From Candidatus Dechloromonas phosphorivorans (GTDB lineage: Bacteria > Pseudomonadota > Gammaproteobacteria > Burkholderiales > Rhodocyclaceae), in contig JADJMS010000021.1 in NCBI GenBank assembly GCA_016709495.1, forward strand, positions 49,851-113,850: 64,000 nt of DNA, given 5' to 3'. The position numbers and the translations under genes are program-made. Shown here piece after piece: positions 37,847 to 46,985 of the stretch (its first letter is position 1; every line of letters begins with the position of its first letter). Under the pieces are notes generated by a model, which was not told the DNA's origin, searched no databases, and was given only the letters and a program-made list of their open reading frames with translations.

Positions 37847-39268
37847 ATGAAACGCCTATTGGCATTGCTTTCTCTAGTTTTTGTTATTTCAACGACCACC
37901 GCTCAACCGCGCGGCCTGCCCGACTTCACCGAGCTTGCAGAGAGGCAGGGGCCGGCGGTAGTCAATATCAGTACCACTCAGTCAGCGCGTGGCGTGAATC
38001 AGGCAACGCCGTTTCCATTTGACGAAAACGATCCGGCATTTGAGTTTTTCAAACGCTTTATCCCTCGTCAGCCAGGCGGTGGCGCACCGCGTGAGTTTGA
38101 GAATAAATCGCTCGGTTCAGGATTTATCATTAGTGCTGATGGCTATATTCTGACCAATGCGCATGTCGTCGACGGGGCTGATGAAGTTACGGTTCGACTC
38201 ACCGACAAACGTGAATTCAAGGCAAAAACCATTGGCACCGACAAACGAACCGATGTTGCATTGATCAAAATTGAAGCTACTGCGCTGCCCGCAGTAAAGT
38301 TGGCCGATATTTCCCAATTAAAGGTTGGAGAATGGGTCGTTGCTATTGGTTCACCTTTTGGCTTCGATAATTCAGTGACAGCCGGTATCGTCTCTGCCAA
38401 AGGACGTTCCTTGCCACAGGAAAACTATGTACCTTTCATCCAAACCGACGTAGCCATCAATCCTGGCAACTCCGGCGGGCCGCTATTTAACATGCGCGGC
38501 GAGGTGGTCGGCATTAATTCTCAGATTTATAGCCGGACCGGTGGTTATATGGGTGTTTCTTTCGCCATCCCGATTGATGTCGCTATGGAAATCCAGAATC
38601 AACTACGTGCATCTGGCAAAGTTAGTCGCGGTCGCTTAGGTGTTGTGATTCAGGAAGTCAGCAAAGAGCTGGCCGATTCGCTTGGCTTGGCAAAACCGAT
38701 GGGTGCCGTTGTAAATGCAGTTGAAAAGGGTGGCCCGGCCGATAAGGCCGGGCTTGAGCCGGGTGATGTTCTGCTGAAATTTGATGGTAAGACAATTAAC
38801 AATTCTGCGGATTTGCCTCGTATGGTCGGTATTACACGCCCCGGAACCCGATCGGTGCTTCAGGTCTGGCGCAAGGGCACGACCAGAGACATTCCGGTAA
38901 CCGTCGGTGAAATGCAGGATGAACGTCAAGCCTCTGCTCGTCCTTCAAAGAATGCCAAACCAACCGAGCAGGCGGCAAATCGACTGGGCCTTGTGGTTAG
39001 TGAGCTGACCGCAGAGCAGCGTCGTGAACTGAAAATGACATCCGGCCTGTTGATCGAAGATGTGCGTGGCGTTGCTTCACGCGCTGACCTGCGTCCGGGC
39101 GATATTGTTATCGCAGTCATCAGCAAGGGGGCCACCAGCGAAATAAAAACCGTCGATCAGTTCAACAAAATCCTTGCCCTGTTTGACAAGGGTAGTAGCG
39201 TCACGTTGCTCATTCGGCGTGGTGAAATGCAAACTTTCATCACAATTAAAGGTTTGAATGGGAATTGA
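37847..39268 (+). CDS. mucD: DegP/MucD-type periplasmic serine protease
   Basis: 473 residues: signal peptide about 1-19 (LLALLSLVFVISTTTA), trypsin-like domain with His in NAHVVDG, Asp in DVALIKI and Ser in GNSGGPLF, then two PDZ domains (GRLGVVIQEV near 265; NRLGLVVSEL near 385). It degrades misfolded envelope proteins. It follows rseC in the sigma-E group and overlaps the next gene by 11 bases. Confidence 0.92.
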   Translation: MKRLLALLSLVFVISTTTAQPRGLPDFTELAERQGPAVVNISTTQSARGVNQATPFPFDENDPAFEFFKRFIPRQPGGGAPREFENKSLGSGFIISADGYILTNAHVVDGADEVTVRLTDKREFKAKTIGTDKRTDVALIKIEATALPAVKLADISQLKVGEWVVAIGSPFGFDNSVTAGIVSAKGRSLPQENYVPFIQTDVAINPGNSGGPLFNMRGEVVGINSQIYSRTGGYMGVSFAIPIDVAMEIQNQLRASGKVSRGRLGVVIQEVSKELADSLGLAKPMGAVVNAVEKGGPADKAGLEPGDVLLKFDGKTINNSADLPRMVGITRPGTRSVLQVWRKGTTRDIPVTVGEMQDERQASARPSKNAKPTEQAANRLGLVVSELTAEQRRELKMTSGLLIEDVRGVASRADLRPGDIVIAVISKGATSEIKTVDQFNKILALFDKGSSVTLLIRRGEMQTFITIKGLNGN

Positions 39269-39503
39269 GCTGACTCTGCTCAGCCGGAGCTATTGCCACC
39301 TCTGTCACGATATGGAGGTGGCTTTGCAACCATTGCTCAAAGAGTTTTGTGCACAAGTCAGCGTGGTCGACGTGGATGCAGATCCTGTACTTGAGGCCAA
39401 GTATGATGAATTGGTCCCGGTTTTGCTGCATGGCGAAACGGAACTCTGTCATTACTTCCTGGATGAGCCTAAAACCCGTGAATATTTGGCTGGAATCCGC
39501 TAA
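39258..39503 (+). CDS. Glutaredoxin-family (DUF836) protein
   Basis: 81 residues with a thioredoxin fold and redox motif CHLC near residue 13, plus VPVLLHG before the cis-Pro region. A short DUF836-type protein, commonly found between mucD and lepA in Betaproteobacteria. Thiol-disulfide exchange is likely; the partner is unknown. Confidence 0.8.
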   Translation: MGIELTLLSRSYCHLCHDMEVALQPLLKEFCAQVSVVDVDADPVLEAKYDELVPVLLHGETELCHYFLDEPKTREYLAGIR

Positions 39504-39526
39504 AATACAGGGTCTTCTGAACAGGG

Positions 39527-39553
39527 AAGGGCGCCGTGAAAGCGCCCTTTTTT
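39527..39553 (+). terminator. Intrinsic terminator just upstream of lepA
   Basis: Stem AAGGGCGC/GCGCCCTT with a 7-base loop and six T residues. The T run ends only four bases before the lepA TTG start, so it would end transcription from rpoE-mucD-grx or act as an attenuator for lepA. Confidence 0.8.
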
Positions 39554-39557
39554 ACTC

Positions 39558-41348
39558 TTGAATCATATTAGAAATTTTTCCATCATTGCTCACATCGACC
39601 ATGGTAAATCGACCTTGGCCGATCGGATCATTCACATGTGCGGGGGCCTTTCTGACCGCGAGATGGAGGCTCAGGTTCTCGATTCAATGGATATCGAGCG
39701 TGAGCGTGGCATTACGATCAAAGCCCAGACCGCAGCGCTGCAATATAAGGCGCGCGATGGGCAAATCTACAATCTCAATCTGATTGACACCCCGGGTCAC
39801 GTTGACTTTTCCTACGAGGTCTCTCGTTCACTTTCCGCATGCGAAGGTGCGCTGCTGGTGGTTGATGCCTCGCAAGGTGTTGAAGCCCAAACTGTTGCCA
39901 ACTGCTATACGGCGCTCGATTTAAATGTCGAAGTGGTTCCTGTGCTTAACAAGATTGATCTACCTTCAGCTGATCCTGAAAATGCTCGTCAGGAAATTGA
40001 AGATGTGATCGGTATCGATGCAACCGACGCTGTGCTCGCTTCGGCCAAAACTGGCCTTGGCGTCGAGGATATTCTTGAGTCGGTCATTCTTCGCATTCCT
40101 CCACCCAAAGGCGATCCTTCTGGCCCGCTCAAAGCATTGATTATTGACTCCTGGTTCGACAACTATGTCGGTGTTGTCATGTTGGTTCGGGTCATGGATG
40201 GTGTACTCAAGCCGAAGGACAAACTGCTCTTCATGGCAACCGGTGCTCAGCAGTTGTGTGAGCAGGTTGGCGTCTTTGCACCAAAATCTGAACAACGCGA
40301 AGCGCTGAGGGCCGGTGAAGTAGGTTTCGTTATTTCTGGCATCAAGGAACTCAAAGCGGCCAAGGTTGGCGATACGATCACGACGGTTGATCGCAAGGCG
40401 GCTGAAGCTTTGCCCGGTTTCAAGGAGATCAAACCGCAGGTTTTCGCCGGTTTGTATCCAATTGAATCAAATCAGTATGATTCACTGCGCGAGGCGCTTG
40501 AAAAACTGAAACTCAATGATGCGTCCTTGCAATACGAGCCAGAAGTCTCTCAAGCCTTGGGTTTCGGTTTTCGTTGCGGGTTCCTGGGTTTGCTTCACAT
40601 GGAAATTGTTCAGGAGCGCCTGGAACGTGAGTTTGATCAGGATTTGATTACAACCGCACCAACCGTTGTATATGAAGTAGTGATGCGTGATGGCACGATC
40701 ATTGAAGTGGAAAATCCTGCCAAGTTGCCGGATGGCAGCAAAACAGAGGAAGTGCGTGAGCCAATTATTACGGCAACCATCTTTGTGCCGCAGGATTACC
40801 TTGGCAATGTCATCACGCTTTGCAATCAAAAGCGCGGCAATCAAGTCGACATGCACTACCACGGACGTCAGGTAAAGTTAGTCTATGAAATGCCAATGGC
40901 GGAAGTAGTGATGGATTTCTTCGATAAATTGAAATCCTGCTCCAAAGGCTATGCGTCGCTTGATTATGACTTCAAGGAGTACCGTGCCGCCGATGTGGTC
41001 AAGCTCGATATTTTGATCAACAGTGAAAAGGTTGATGCCTTGTCCTTGATCGTACACCGCGCTAATGCTCAGTATCGTGGTCGCGAACTGGCGAGCAAGA
41101 TGCGCGAATTGATTCCGCGTCAGATGTACGACGTAGCGATTCAGGCTGCTATCGGCTCACACATCATTTCACGTGAAAACGTCAAGGCCATGCGAAAGGA
41201 CGTTCTCGCTAAATGCTACGGTGGCGATATTAGCCGTAAAAAGAAGTTGCTGGAGAAGCAAAAGGCCGGCAAGAAGCGTATGAAACAAGTGGGTAGTGTC
41301 GAGATCCCGCAAGAAGCCTTCCTTGCTGTACTACGCGTTGATAATTAA
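39558..41348 (+). CDS. lepA: LepA (EF4) translational GTPase
   Basis: 596 residues. TTG 39558 gives the family start (NHIRNFSIIAHIDHGKST); no ATG or ribosome site is nearby. G1 AHIDHGKST, G3 DTPGHVDF, G4 NKID, and the LepA C-terminal domain (GSVEIPQEAFLAVL). It acts on ribosomes during translation and initiation. It is followed at 11 bases by lepB, the common pairing. Confidence 0.96.
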   Translation: MNHIRNFSIIAHIDHGKSTLADRIIHMCGGLSDREMEAQVLDSMDIERERGITIKAQTAALQYKARDGQIYNLNLIDTPGHVDFSYEVSRSLSACEGALLVVDASQGVEAQTVANCYTALDLNVEVVPVLNKIDLPSADPENARQEIEDVIGIDATDAVLASAKTGLGVEDILESVILRIPPPKGDPSGPLKALIIDSWFDNYVGVVMLVRVMDGVLKPKDKLLFMATGAQQLCEQVGVFAPKSEQREALRAGEVGFVISGIKELKAAKVGDTITTVDRKAAEALPGFKEIKPQVFAGLYPIESNQYDSLREALEKLKLNDASLQYEPEVSQALGFGFRCGFLGLLHMEIVQERLEREFDQDLITTAPTVVYEVVMRDGTIIEVENPAKLPDGSKTEEVREPIITATIFVPQDYLGNVITLCNQKRGNQVDMHYHGRQVKLVYEMPMAEVVMDFFDKLKSCSKGYASLDYDFKEYRAADVVKLDILINSEKVDALSLIVHRANAQYRGRELASKMRELIPRQMYDVAIQAAIGSHIISRENVKAMRKDVLAKCYGGDISRKKKLLEKQKAGKKRMKQVGSVEIPQEAFLAVLRVDN

Positions 41349-41359
41349 GAAGCCGAATA

Positions 41360-42148
41360 ATGAACTTTGCCCTGATTCTTTTCGTCCTGCTAGTGATTAC
41401 CGGCATCCTTTATGCGATTGATGTACTGAAGTTCAGGAAGTTGCGCGCCAAGAATGCAAAGGAGCCCGTCTGGGTGGAGTGGGGCGCCAGTTTCTTCCCC
41501 GTCATTCTGATCGTTTTTGTACTGCGCTCATTCCTCTTCGAGCCGTTCAAGATTCCTTCCGGTTCAATGATTCCAACCTTGTTGGTTGGTGACTTCATTC
41601 TGGTCAATAAATTCACCTACGGCATTCGACTGCCGGTGATCAACCAGAAAATTATCGATATCAACTTGCCACAGCGTGGCGATGTCATGGTTTTCCGTTA
41701 TCCGGAAGATCCTTCGCTCGACTACATCAAGCGTGTTGTCGGCTTGCCTGGAGACACCATCGCTTATCAGAACAAGCGCCTGACGATTAATGGCCAGTCT
41801 GTCGAGATGAAGAAGATCGAAGATTATCGCCATCCGGAACGCATGTATTTTTCCGAGCAGTTTGTCGCGCAACTGGGTAATGTTGAACACAAGTTGCTGA
41901 ACGACACTGATGCACCGGCATTCATTCCCGATGCCACACGCTTTCCGCACCGCGAAAATTGCACTTACAATGCATCAGGTGTGATTTGCAAGGTGCCTGC
42001 CGGACATTACTTCATGATGGGTGATAACCGTGACAATAGTCGTGATAGCCGTGCCTGGGGTTTTGTGCCTGAACAGAATATTGTTGGCAAAGCCTTCTTC
42101 ATCTGGATGAATTTTAGTGATTTGAGCCGCATTGGCTCCTTCAAATAA
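41360..42148 (+). CDS. lepB: Signal peptidase I
   Basis: 262 residues: one or two N-terminal membrane helices (FALILFVLLVITGILYAI; FFPVILIVFVLRSF), catalytic Ser in IPSGSMIPTL, Lys in DYIKRVVGLPGD and box E GDNRDNSRDSR. It cleaves signal peptides at the inner membrane. The product would act on the MucD precursor, among others. Confidence 0.95.
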   Translation: MNFALILFVLLVITGILYAIDVLKFRKLRAKNAKEPVWVEWGASFFPVILIVFVLRSFLFEPFKIPSGSMIPTLLVGDFILVNKFTYGIRLPVINQKIIDINLPQRGDVMVFRYPEDPSLDYIKRVVGLPGDTIAYQNKRLTINGQSVEMKKIEDYRHPERMYFSEQFVAQLGNVEHKLLNDTDAPAFIPDATRFPHRENCTYNASGVICKVPAGHYFMMGDNRDNSRDSRAWGFVPEQNIVGKAFFIWMNFSDLSRIGSFK

Positions 42149-42157
42149 GGGGGAACT

Positions 42158-42511
42158 ATGAAAAAACAACGCGGTGTAGCGCTTTCAGGGCTTCTATTTT
42201 GGGGTTTCGTTGTTGCCATGGTGGCAGTACTTGGCCTGAAGGTCGCGCCAACGGCCATTGAGTATTACAAGATTTTGAAAGATGCCAAATCGGTTGTCGC
42301 TCAAGCGACCGAGACAGCGTCGGTGGCTGATTTAAAAGCGTCTTTCAACAAATTTGCTGAAGTTGATCATCTGGCTTTTACCGCTGATCAACTGGACATT
42401 TCCAAGGAAAATGGAAAAATCGTCATATCCTTTGAGTATGAAAAGCGTATTCCTCTTTTCTACAATGTCAGTCTGCTGATTGACTACAAAGGCTCGACAG
42501 CCAACCCGTAA
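42158..42511 (+). CDS. DUF4845 single-pass membrane protein
   Basis: 117 residues with a positively charged start and one membrane helix near 8-28 (LSGLLFWGFVVAMVAVLGL), then a periplasmic alpha/beta part. A conserved hypothetical that lies between lepB and rnc in Betaproteobacteria; the N-terminus is pilin-like but no cleavage motif is convincing. Confidence 0.8.
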   Translation: MKKQRGVALSGLLFWGFVVAMVAVLGLKVAPTAIEYYKILKDAKSVVAQATETASVADLKASFNKFAEVDHLAFTADQLDISKENGKIVISFEYEKRIPLFYNVSLLIDYKGSTANP

Positions 42512-42513
42512 GG

Positions 42514-43182
42514 ATGACACTGTCTCAATTGGCGGCGACGCTCGGCCATACATTCGCCAAACCCGAGTTGTTGCGGACGGCATTAACTCATCGCAGCTAC
42601 GGTTCTCTGCATAACGAACGTCTCGAGTTTCTGGGCGATAGCGTGCTGAATTGCGTTATTGCCAATAGCCTTTTCGCGCGCCACATCGAATTGCCTGAGG
42701 GAGATTTGTCACGCCTCAGGGCTAATCTGGTTTGTCAGGATGCATTGCACCAACTCGCCCTTTCCTTGAAGATCGGTGATCTATTGTTGCTTGGTGAAGG
42801 CGAACTAAAAAGTGGTGGCCACCAGCGTCCTTCCATACTTGCTGATGCGCTTGAGGCCGTGTTTGGGGCAATTTTTCTTGATGCCGGTTTTGATGCTGCT
42901 GCAACGACCATCAATCGTCTCTATGCGCCACTATTTACCCAACTCAAACCGGGTGGCGTGAACAAGGATCCCAAGACACGCTTGCAGGAATGGCTGCAAG
43001 GCCGCAAAAAACCTTTACCGCGCTACCAGCTAGAAGAAGCGACTGGCGCAGCGCATGACCAACGTTTTTCGGTGCTTTGTGAGATCGACAATCCCCCGTT
43101 ACGCACGACAGGAACGGGAACCAGCCGCCGCGCCGCAGAACAGGCAGCAGCTGACAACGCATTAAAGGCTCTCAAGGCATGA
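42514..43182 (+). CDS. rnc: Ribonuclease III
   Basis: 222 residues: catalytic signature NERLEFLGDSVLN, the second acidic site DALEAVFGAIFLDAG, and a C-terminal dsRNA-binding domain (KTRLQEWLQGRKKPLP, AAEQAAADNAL). It processes rRNA precursors and double-stranded RNA. Overlaps era by four bases. Confidence 0.95.
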   Translation: MTLSQLAATLGHTFAKPELLRTALTHRSYGSLHNERLEFLGDSVLNCVIANSLFARHIELPEGDLSRLRANLVCQDALHQLALSLKIGDLLLLGEGELKSGGHQRPSILADALEAVFGAIFLDAGFDAAATTINRLYAPLFTQLKPGGVNKDPKTRLQEWLQGRKKPLPRYQLEEATGAAHDQRFSVLCEIDNPPLRTTGTGTSRRAAEQAAADNALKALKA

Positions 43183-44062
43183 ACAAGTTTTGCTCAGGTT
43201 ATATCGCTATCGTCGGTCGTCCCAATGTTGGAAAATCGACGTTGCTCAACAAACTGATTGGCGAAAAAATCAGTATCGTTTCGCGCAAGGCGCAAACCAC
43301 GCGCCACCGCGTCACCGGGATTCTGACCAACGATAATGCGCAATACGTTTTCGTCGATACGCCCGGCTTTCAAACCAAATTTGCCAATGCGCTAAATCGG
43401 GCGATGAATCGTGGTGTAACGCAAACCCTGGCTGACGTCGATGTAGTTTTTTTCGTTGTTGAAGCGGGTCGCTTCGATGATAAGGATAGGGCGGTAATCC
43501 GCCTTTTGCCAAAGGATCGTCCAGTCGTTCTAGTCGTTAACAAGACAGATCAAGTCAAGGACAGGAAAGAGCTTTTCCCCTTTGTCGCGATGGTTTCGGC
43601 TGAGTATGACTTCGCTGCCGTCGTGCCAATCAGTGCCGCCAAAGGCCGCCAGACGGATGATCTGCTGGCTGCCGCACGTAAGCATCTGCCGAATGAAGGC
43701 CTGATCTTCCCTGAGGATGATCTGACCGACAAGAGCGAACGCTTTCTGGCTGCGGAGTACATTCGCGAGAAAGTTTTCCGCCTGCTTGGTGATGAGTTGC
43801 CTTACTCCACGACGGTCGAAATCGAGAAATTCGAGGTTGAAGGCGAAATGCGAAAAATATTTGCCGCAATTGTCGAGACCGTGAGGGGCATAAGGCAATT
43901 GTCATCGGCAAGGGCGGTGAGTCACTCAAGCGTATTGCCTCGGAAGCCCGTCAGGACATGGAGCGTCTGTTCGATGGCAAGGTTTATCTCGAAATCTGGG
44001 TCAAGGTTAAATCCGGCTGGAATGATGACGAGCGTTTGCTCAAAAGCCTCGGTTACGAATGA
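43179..44062 (+). pseudogene. era: Era GTPase (frameshifted in the KH domain)
   Basis: Essential GTPase for 16S rRNA maturation. The G domain is intact: GRPNVGKSTLLN, DTPGF, NKTD. The KH domain begins in frame (FEVEGEMRKIFAAIVE) but the frame then diverges. Adding one C at 43879-43880 (ACCGT to ACCCGT) restores REGHKAIVIGKGGESLK and the end SGWNDDERLLKSLGYE with its stop at 44060-44062, overlapping recO by four bases. As read, the frame runs on to 44072 with an unrelated C-terminus. Loss of era is not expected in a free-living cell, so a base-calling error is the favoured reading. Confidence 0.9.
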
Positions 44063-44787
44063 ACCTGCGTAGCAAAGTCGATGGCCAGCCGGCCTTCGTA
44101 TTGCATACCATCCCGTTTCGGGAAACCAGTCTCATTATTGAAGTCTTTTCCCGTGATTTTGGCCGGATGGCACTACTTGCCCGCGGCGCCAGGCGTCCGC
44201 GTTCAGCTATCCGGGGTTTGCTCATGGCCTTCCAACCACTTGAATTGGCTTGGGCGGGCAAGGGTGATGTGTTGACTCTGATGAAAGCTGAGTGGCAAGG
44301 TGGGCAGCCGCTTTTGGCTGGCGAAGCCTTGTTCTGCGGTTATTACCTCAACGAACTCTTGATGCATTTATTGCCGCGTGAAGATGCCCATGAGCGTCTA
44401 TTTGCCAGCTATGGGGAAATGCTGCTTCGCCTTGCTGCTGATCCATCCGGTAAGGTTAACGAAGCAGACTTGCGGCGTTTTGAAAAAGCACTGCTTCAGG
44501 AATTGGGTTACGGCTTGGTGCTCGATCATGACAGCGATGGCAGGGCAATCCTGGCAGATGCGCACTACACCTACCGTATGGAAGAAGGCCCGATTCTGTT
44601 GCCGCATGCTGAAGCGTCTGCGCAGGTGGTTTCCGGAAAGACCTTGCTCGATCTGGCCAACAACGATTTCACTGATACCCGTTCACGGATTGAGTCCAAA
44701 CAGCTGATGCGTACGCTGATGGCTTATTATCTATCTGGCACGGAACTCGAAACACGTAAAATATTCAAGGAGTTGCAAGAATTATGA
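44059..44787 (+). CDS. recO: RecO DNA repair protein
   Basis: 242 residues: N-terminal OB-fold segment (AFVLHTIPFRETSLIIEVF, LARGARRPRS) and the RecO C-terminal helical domain. Zn-binding Cys residues are lacking, as in many proteobacterial RecO proteins. It loads RecA with RecR. Overlaps era (corrected) and pdxJ. Confidence 0.93.
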   Translation: MNLRSKVDGQPAFVLHTIPFRETSLIIEVFSRDFGRMALLARGARRPRSAIRGLLMAFQPLELAWAGKGDVLTLMKAEWQGGQPLLAGEALFCGYYLNELLMHLLPREDAHERLFASYGEMLLRLAADPSGKVNEADLRRFEKALLQELGYGLVLDHDSDGRAILADAHYTYRMEEGPILLPHAEASAQVVSGKTLLDLANNDFTDTRSRIESKQLMRTLMAYYLSGTELETRKIFKELQEL

Positions 44788-45539
44788 TTGAGCTTGGCGT
44801 CAATATTGATCACGTTGCCACCTTGCGTCAGGCGCGTATGACTTATGAGCCGGACCCGGTTTGGGCGGCCGTTGAGGCGCATCTTGGCGGTGCCGATGGC
44901 ATTACGGTGCACTTGCGTGAAGATCGCCGACATATTCAGGATGCCGATGTGCGGCGCTTGCGCGAGCTAACCCAGGTCAAACTGAATCTGGAGATGGCTG
45001 CAACGGATGAAATGGTCGGCATTGCTTGCTCTTTGAAACCCGAAATGGCCATGTTGGTCCCGGAAGGTCGGCATGAGATTACGACCGAAGGTGGGCTTGA
45101 TGTTCTTGCTCAGGAGTCGCAACTCAAACAGGTGATCAGCCGCCTGGCAGATGCCGGTATTGTCACCAGCGTATTCATTGATGCAGATTTGGCGCAAATC
45201 GAGGCTGCGGCACGTATTGGTGCCAGCGTTTGTGAAATACATACAGGCCCTTATGCCCATGCTTTTCATGCGCGAGGCCGTGATGCTGAAGCGTCGAGCG
45301 TCGTTGCTGAACTCGATAATGTACGTCAGGCAGGAAAAGCCGTGCGTGATCTCGGTATGCGTTTTAATGCCGGCCACGCACTCAATTACTACAACATTGC
45401 CCCAATTGCACGGCTTGCAGGTGTGCGTGAATTGCACATTGGCCACGCTATTGTCAGTCGCTCTATTTTTGTCGGTCTGCGTGAAGCCGTGCGCGAAATG
45501 AAGTCGTTGATGCGGGAAGCGGCCAAAGCGGGCAAGTAA
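44784..45539 (+). CDS. pdxJ: PdxJ, pyridoxine 5'-phosphate synthase
   Basis: 251 residues: GVNIDHVATLRQAR, HLREDRRHI, LNLEMAAT and the C-terminal LHIGHAIVSRSIFVGL. It makes pyridoxine 5'-phosphate from 3-amino-1-hydroxyacetone phosphate and deoxyxylulose phosphate. It overlaps recO and abuts acpS, the standard order. Confidence 0.96.
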   Translation: MIELGVNIDHVATLRQARMTYEPDPVWAAVEAHLGGADGITVHLREDRRHIQDADVRRLRELTQVKLNLEMAATDEMVGIACSLKPEMAMLVPEGRHEITTEGGLDVLAQESQLKQVISRLADAGIVTSVFIDADLAQIEAAARIGASVCEIHTGPYAHAFHARGRDAEASSVVAELDNVRQAGKAVRDLGMRFNAGHALNYYNIAPIARLAGVRELHIGHAIVSRSIFVGLREAVREMKSLMREAAKAGK

Positions 45540-45916
45540 TGATTTACGGCATTGGTACGGATATCGCAGCAGTTGCCAGATTGCGTGGGTTTTGGGAGCG
45601 ACACGGCAAGAAAGCTCTGGAAAAAGTCCTGGCCCCCAGTGAATTCGACGATTTTTCACGAGCCAACGACAAAGGTCGTTTTCTGGCCAAACGCTTTGCT
45701 GCCAAGGAGGCATTTGCCAAGGCGTTGGGTACGGGTGTTCGTCCACCGGCCATTTTGCCGGCAATTGCCGTAGCGCACGACGAATTGGGCAAGCCTAATC
45801 TAATCTGTTACGGTCAACTGTCAGAAATGCTTAAAAATTTAGGGTTGATCGCCCACCTTTCAATTAGCGATGAAGCCGACTACGCCATCGCCTACGTGAT
45901 TCTGGAGAAAGCATGA
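45539..45916 (+). CDS. acpS: AcpS, holo-ACP synthase
   Basis: 125 residues with GIGTDIAAVARL at the N-terminus and the Mg/CoA-binding FLAKRFAAKEAFAKALGTG. It transfers phosphopantetheine to AcpP. It is not the large Sfp-type (PfaE) enzyme that known Pfa synthases need. Confidence 0.95.
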   Translation: MIYGIGTDIAAVARLRGFWERHGKKALEKVLAPSEFDDFSRANDKGRFLAKRFAAKEAFAKALGTGVRPPAILPAIAVAHDELGKPNLICYGQLSEMLKNLGLIAHLSISDEADYAIAYVILEKA

Positions 45917-46931
45917 AACGCCAGCCGCTCGGCCCACTGATGATCGATGTTGCCGGCACTGAACTCACCGATCTCGACAGGGAACGCTTATGTCATCCCT
46001 TGGTTGGCGGCATGATCCTTTTTTCGCGAAATTATAAAGATCCGGCGCAACTGGAAGCTCTAACGGCAGCTATTCATGACTTGCGCCAACCGCCATTGTT
46101 GATTGCCGTTGATCATGAAGGCGGACGTGTACAACGTTTCCGTGAAGGATTTACCCGCTTGCCGGCAATGGCGAAACTGGGTGCGTTATACGATCAGGAT
46201 CGTGTTGCTGCGTTGTCCGCAACCAGTGATGTCGGTTATGTTTTAGCCGTGGAGTTGCGTGCGCGTGGCGTGGACTACTCATTCACTCCGGTATTGGATC
46301 TCGATTACGGCCCATCGCGAGTAATTGGTGATCGTGCCTTTCATCGTCAACCTGAAGCCGTTATTGCCTTGGCCAAAGCACTGGGTGAAGGCCTGCGTGA
46401 AGGTGGTATGGGGTCATGCGGCAAACATTACCCGGGGCACGGATTCGTCATTCCTGACTCACATGTCGAGTTGCCGGTCGATAATCGCCCTTGGAAGCAA
46501 TACAGGAAGACATCGAGCCATATCGCCAACTAGCACTTGACGGGGTGATGGCAGCACACGTAATTTACGACTGTTATGATTGCAATACAGCCGTATTTTC
46601 AAATAGATGGATAAACTATCTAAGAAATGACATTAAATTTAACGGTGTCGTTTTTACGGATGATTTATCCATGGAGGGGGCTGGTGTTGTTGGCGATATG
46701 CTTAATCGGGTGAGCGCCGCGCATCAAGCAGGCTGTGACATGTTGCTGGTTTGCAACGCTCCCGATGCAGTCGCCCAGGTTCTGGAAAATTGGAAACCTG
46801 CCGTTGATCCTGAATGCTGCAAGCGAATTGAAGCCTTAATTCCGCAAAGCACTTCACCCAACTGGACTACGCTGCAAACTCTGCCCAGATATCAGGCAGC
46901 ACTTGAAACGATTGCCGTTTTAAATACCTGA
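45913..46931 (+). pseudogene. nagZ: NagZ beta-N-acetylglucosaminidase (frameshifted)
   Basis: Glycoside hydrolase family 3 enzyme of peptidoglycan recycling. First piece (45913 onward): GGMILFSRNYKDP, AVDHEGGRVQRF, GKHYPGHGFVIPDSH. It goes out of frame near 46488-46490. The second frame continues LEAIQEDIEPYRQLALDGVMAAHV and includes the nucleophile region FTDDLSMEGAG. One extra C in the CCC run joins them into a normal protein of about 339 residues (ELPVDNRPLEAIQ). Like era, a likely base-calling error. Overlaps acpS by four bases. Confidence 0.9.
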
Positions 46932-46937
46932 AAAGCA

Positions 46938-46961
46938 ATCGGGCAGCCTGAGCTGCCCGAT
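46938..46961. terminator. Hairpin between convergent nagZ and efp
   Basis: 9-base perfect stem ATCGGGCAG/CTGCCCGAT with a 6-base loop and only a weak T tract; likely a shared terminator. Confidence 0.6.
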
Positions 46962-46985
46962 ATTTACTGCTGAATAAACCGCTGA

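Noticed and set aside
45539..45916. AcpS as the activating enzyme of the Pfa ACP array
   Set aside because: Known Pfa synthases use Sfp-type (PfaE) enzymes; AcpS is in its normal pdxJ-acpS context and shows no link to the pfa locus.
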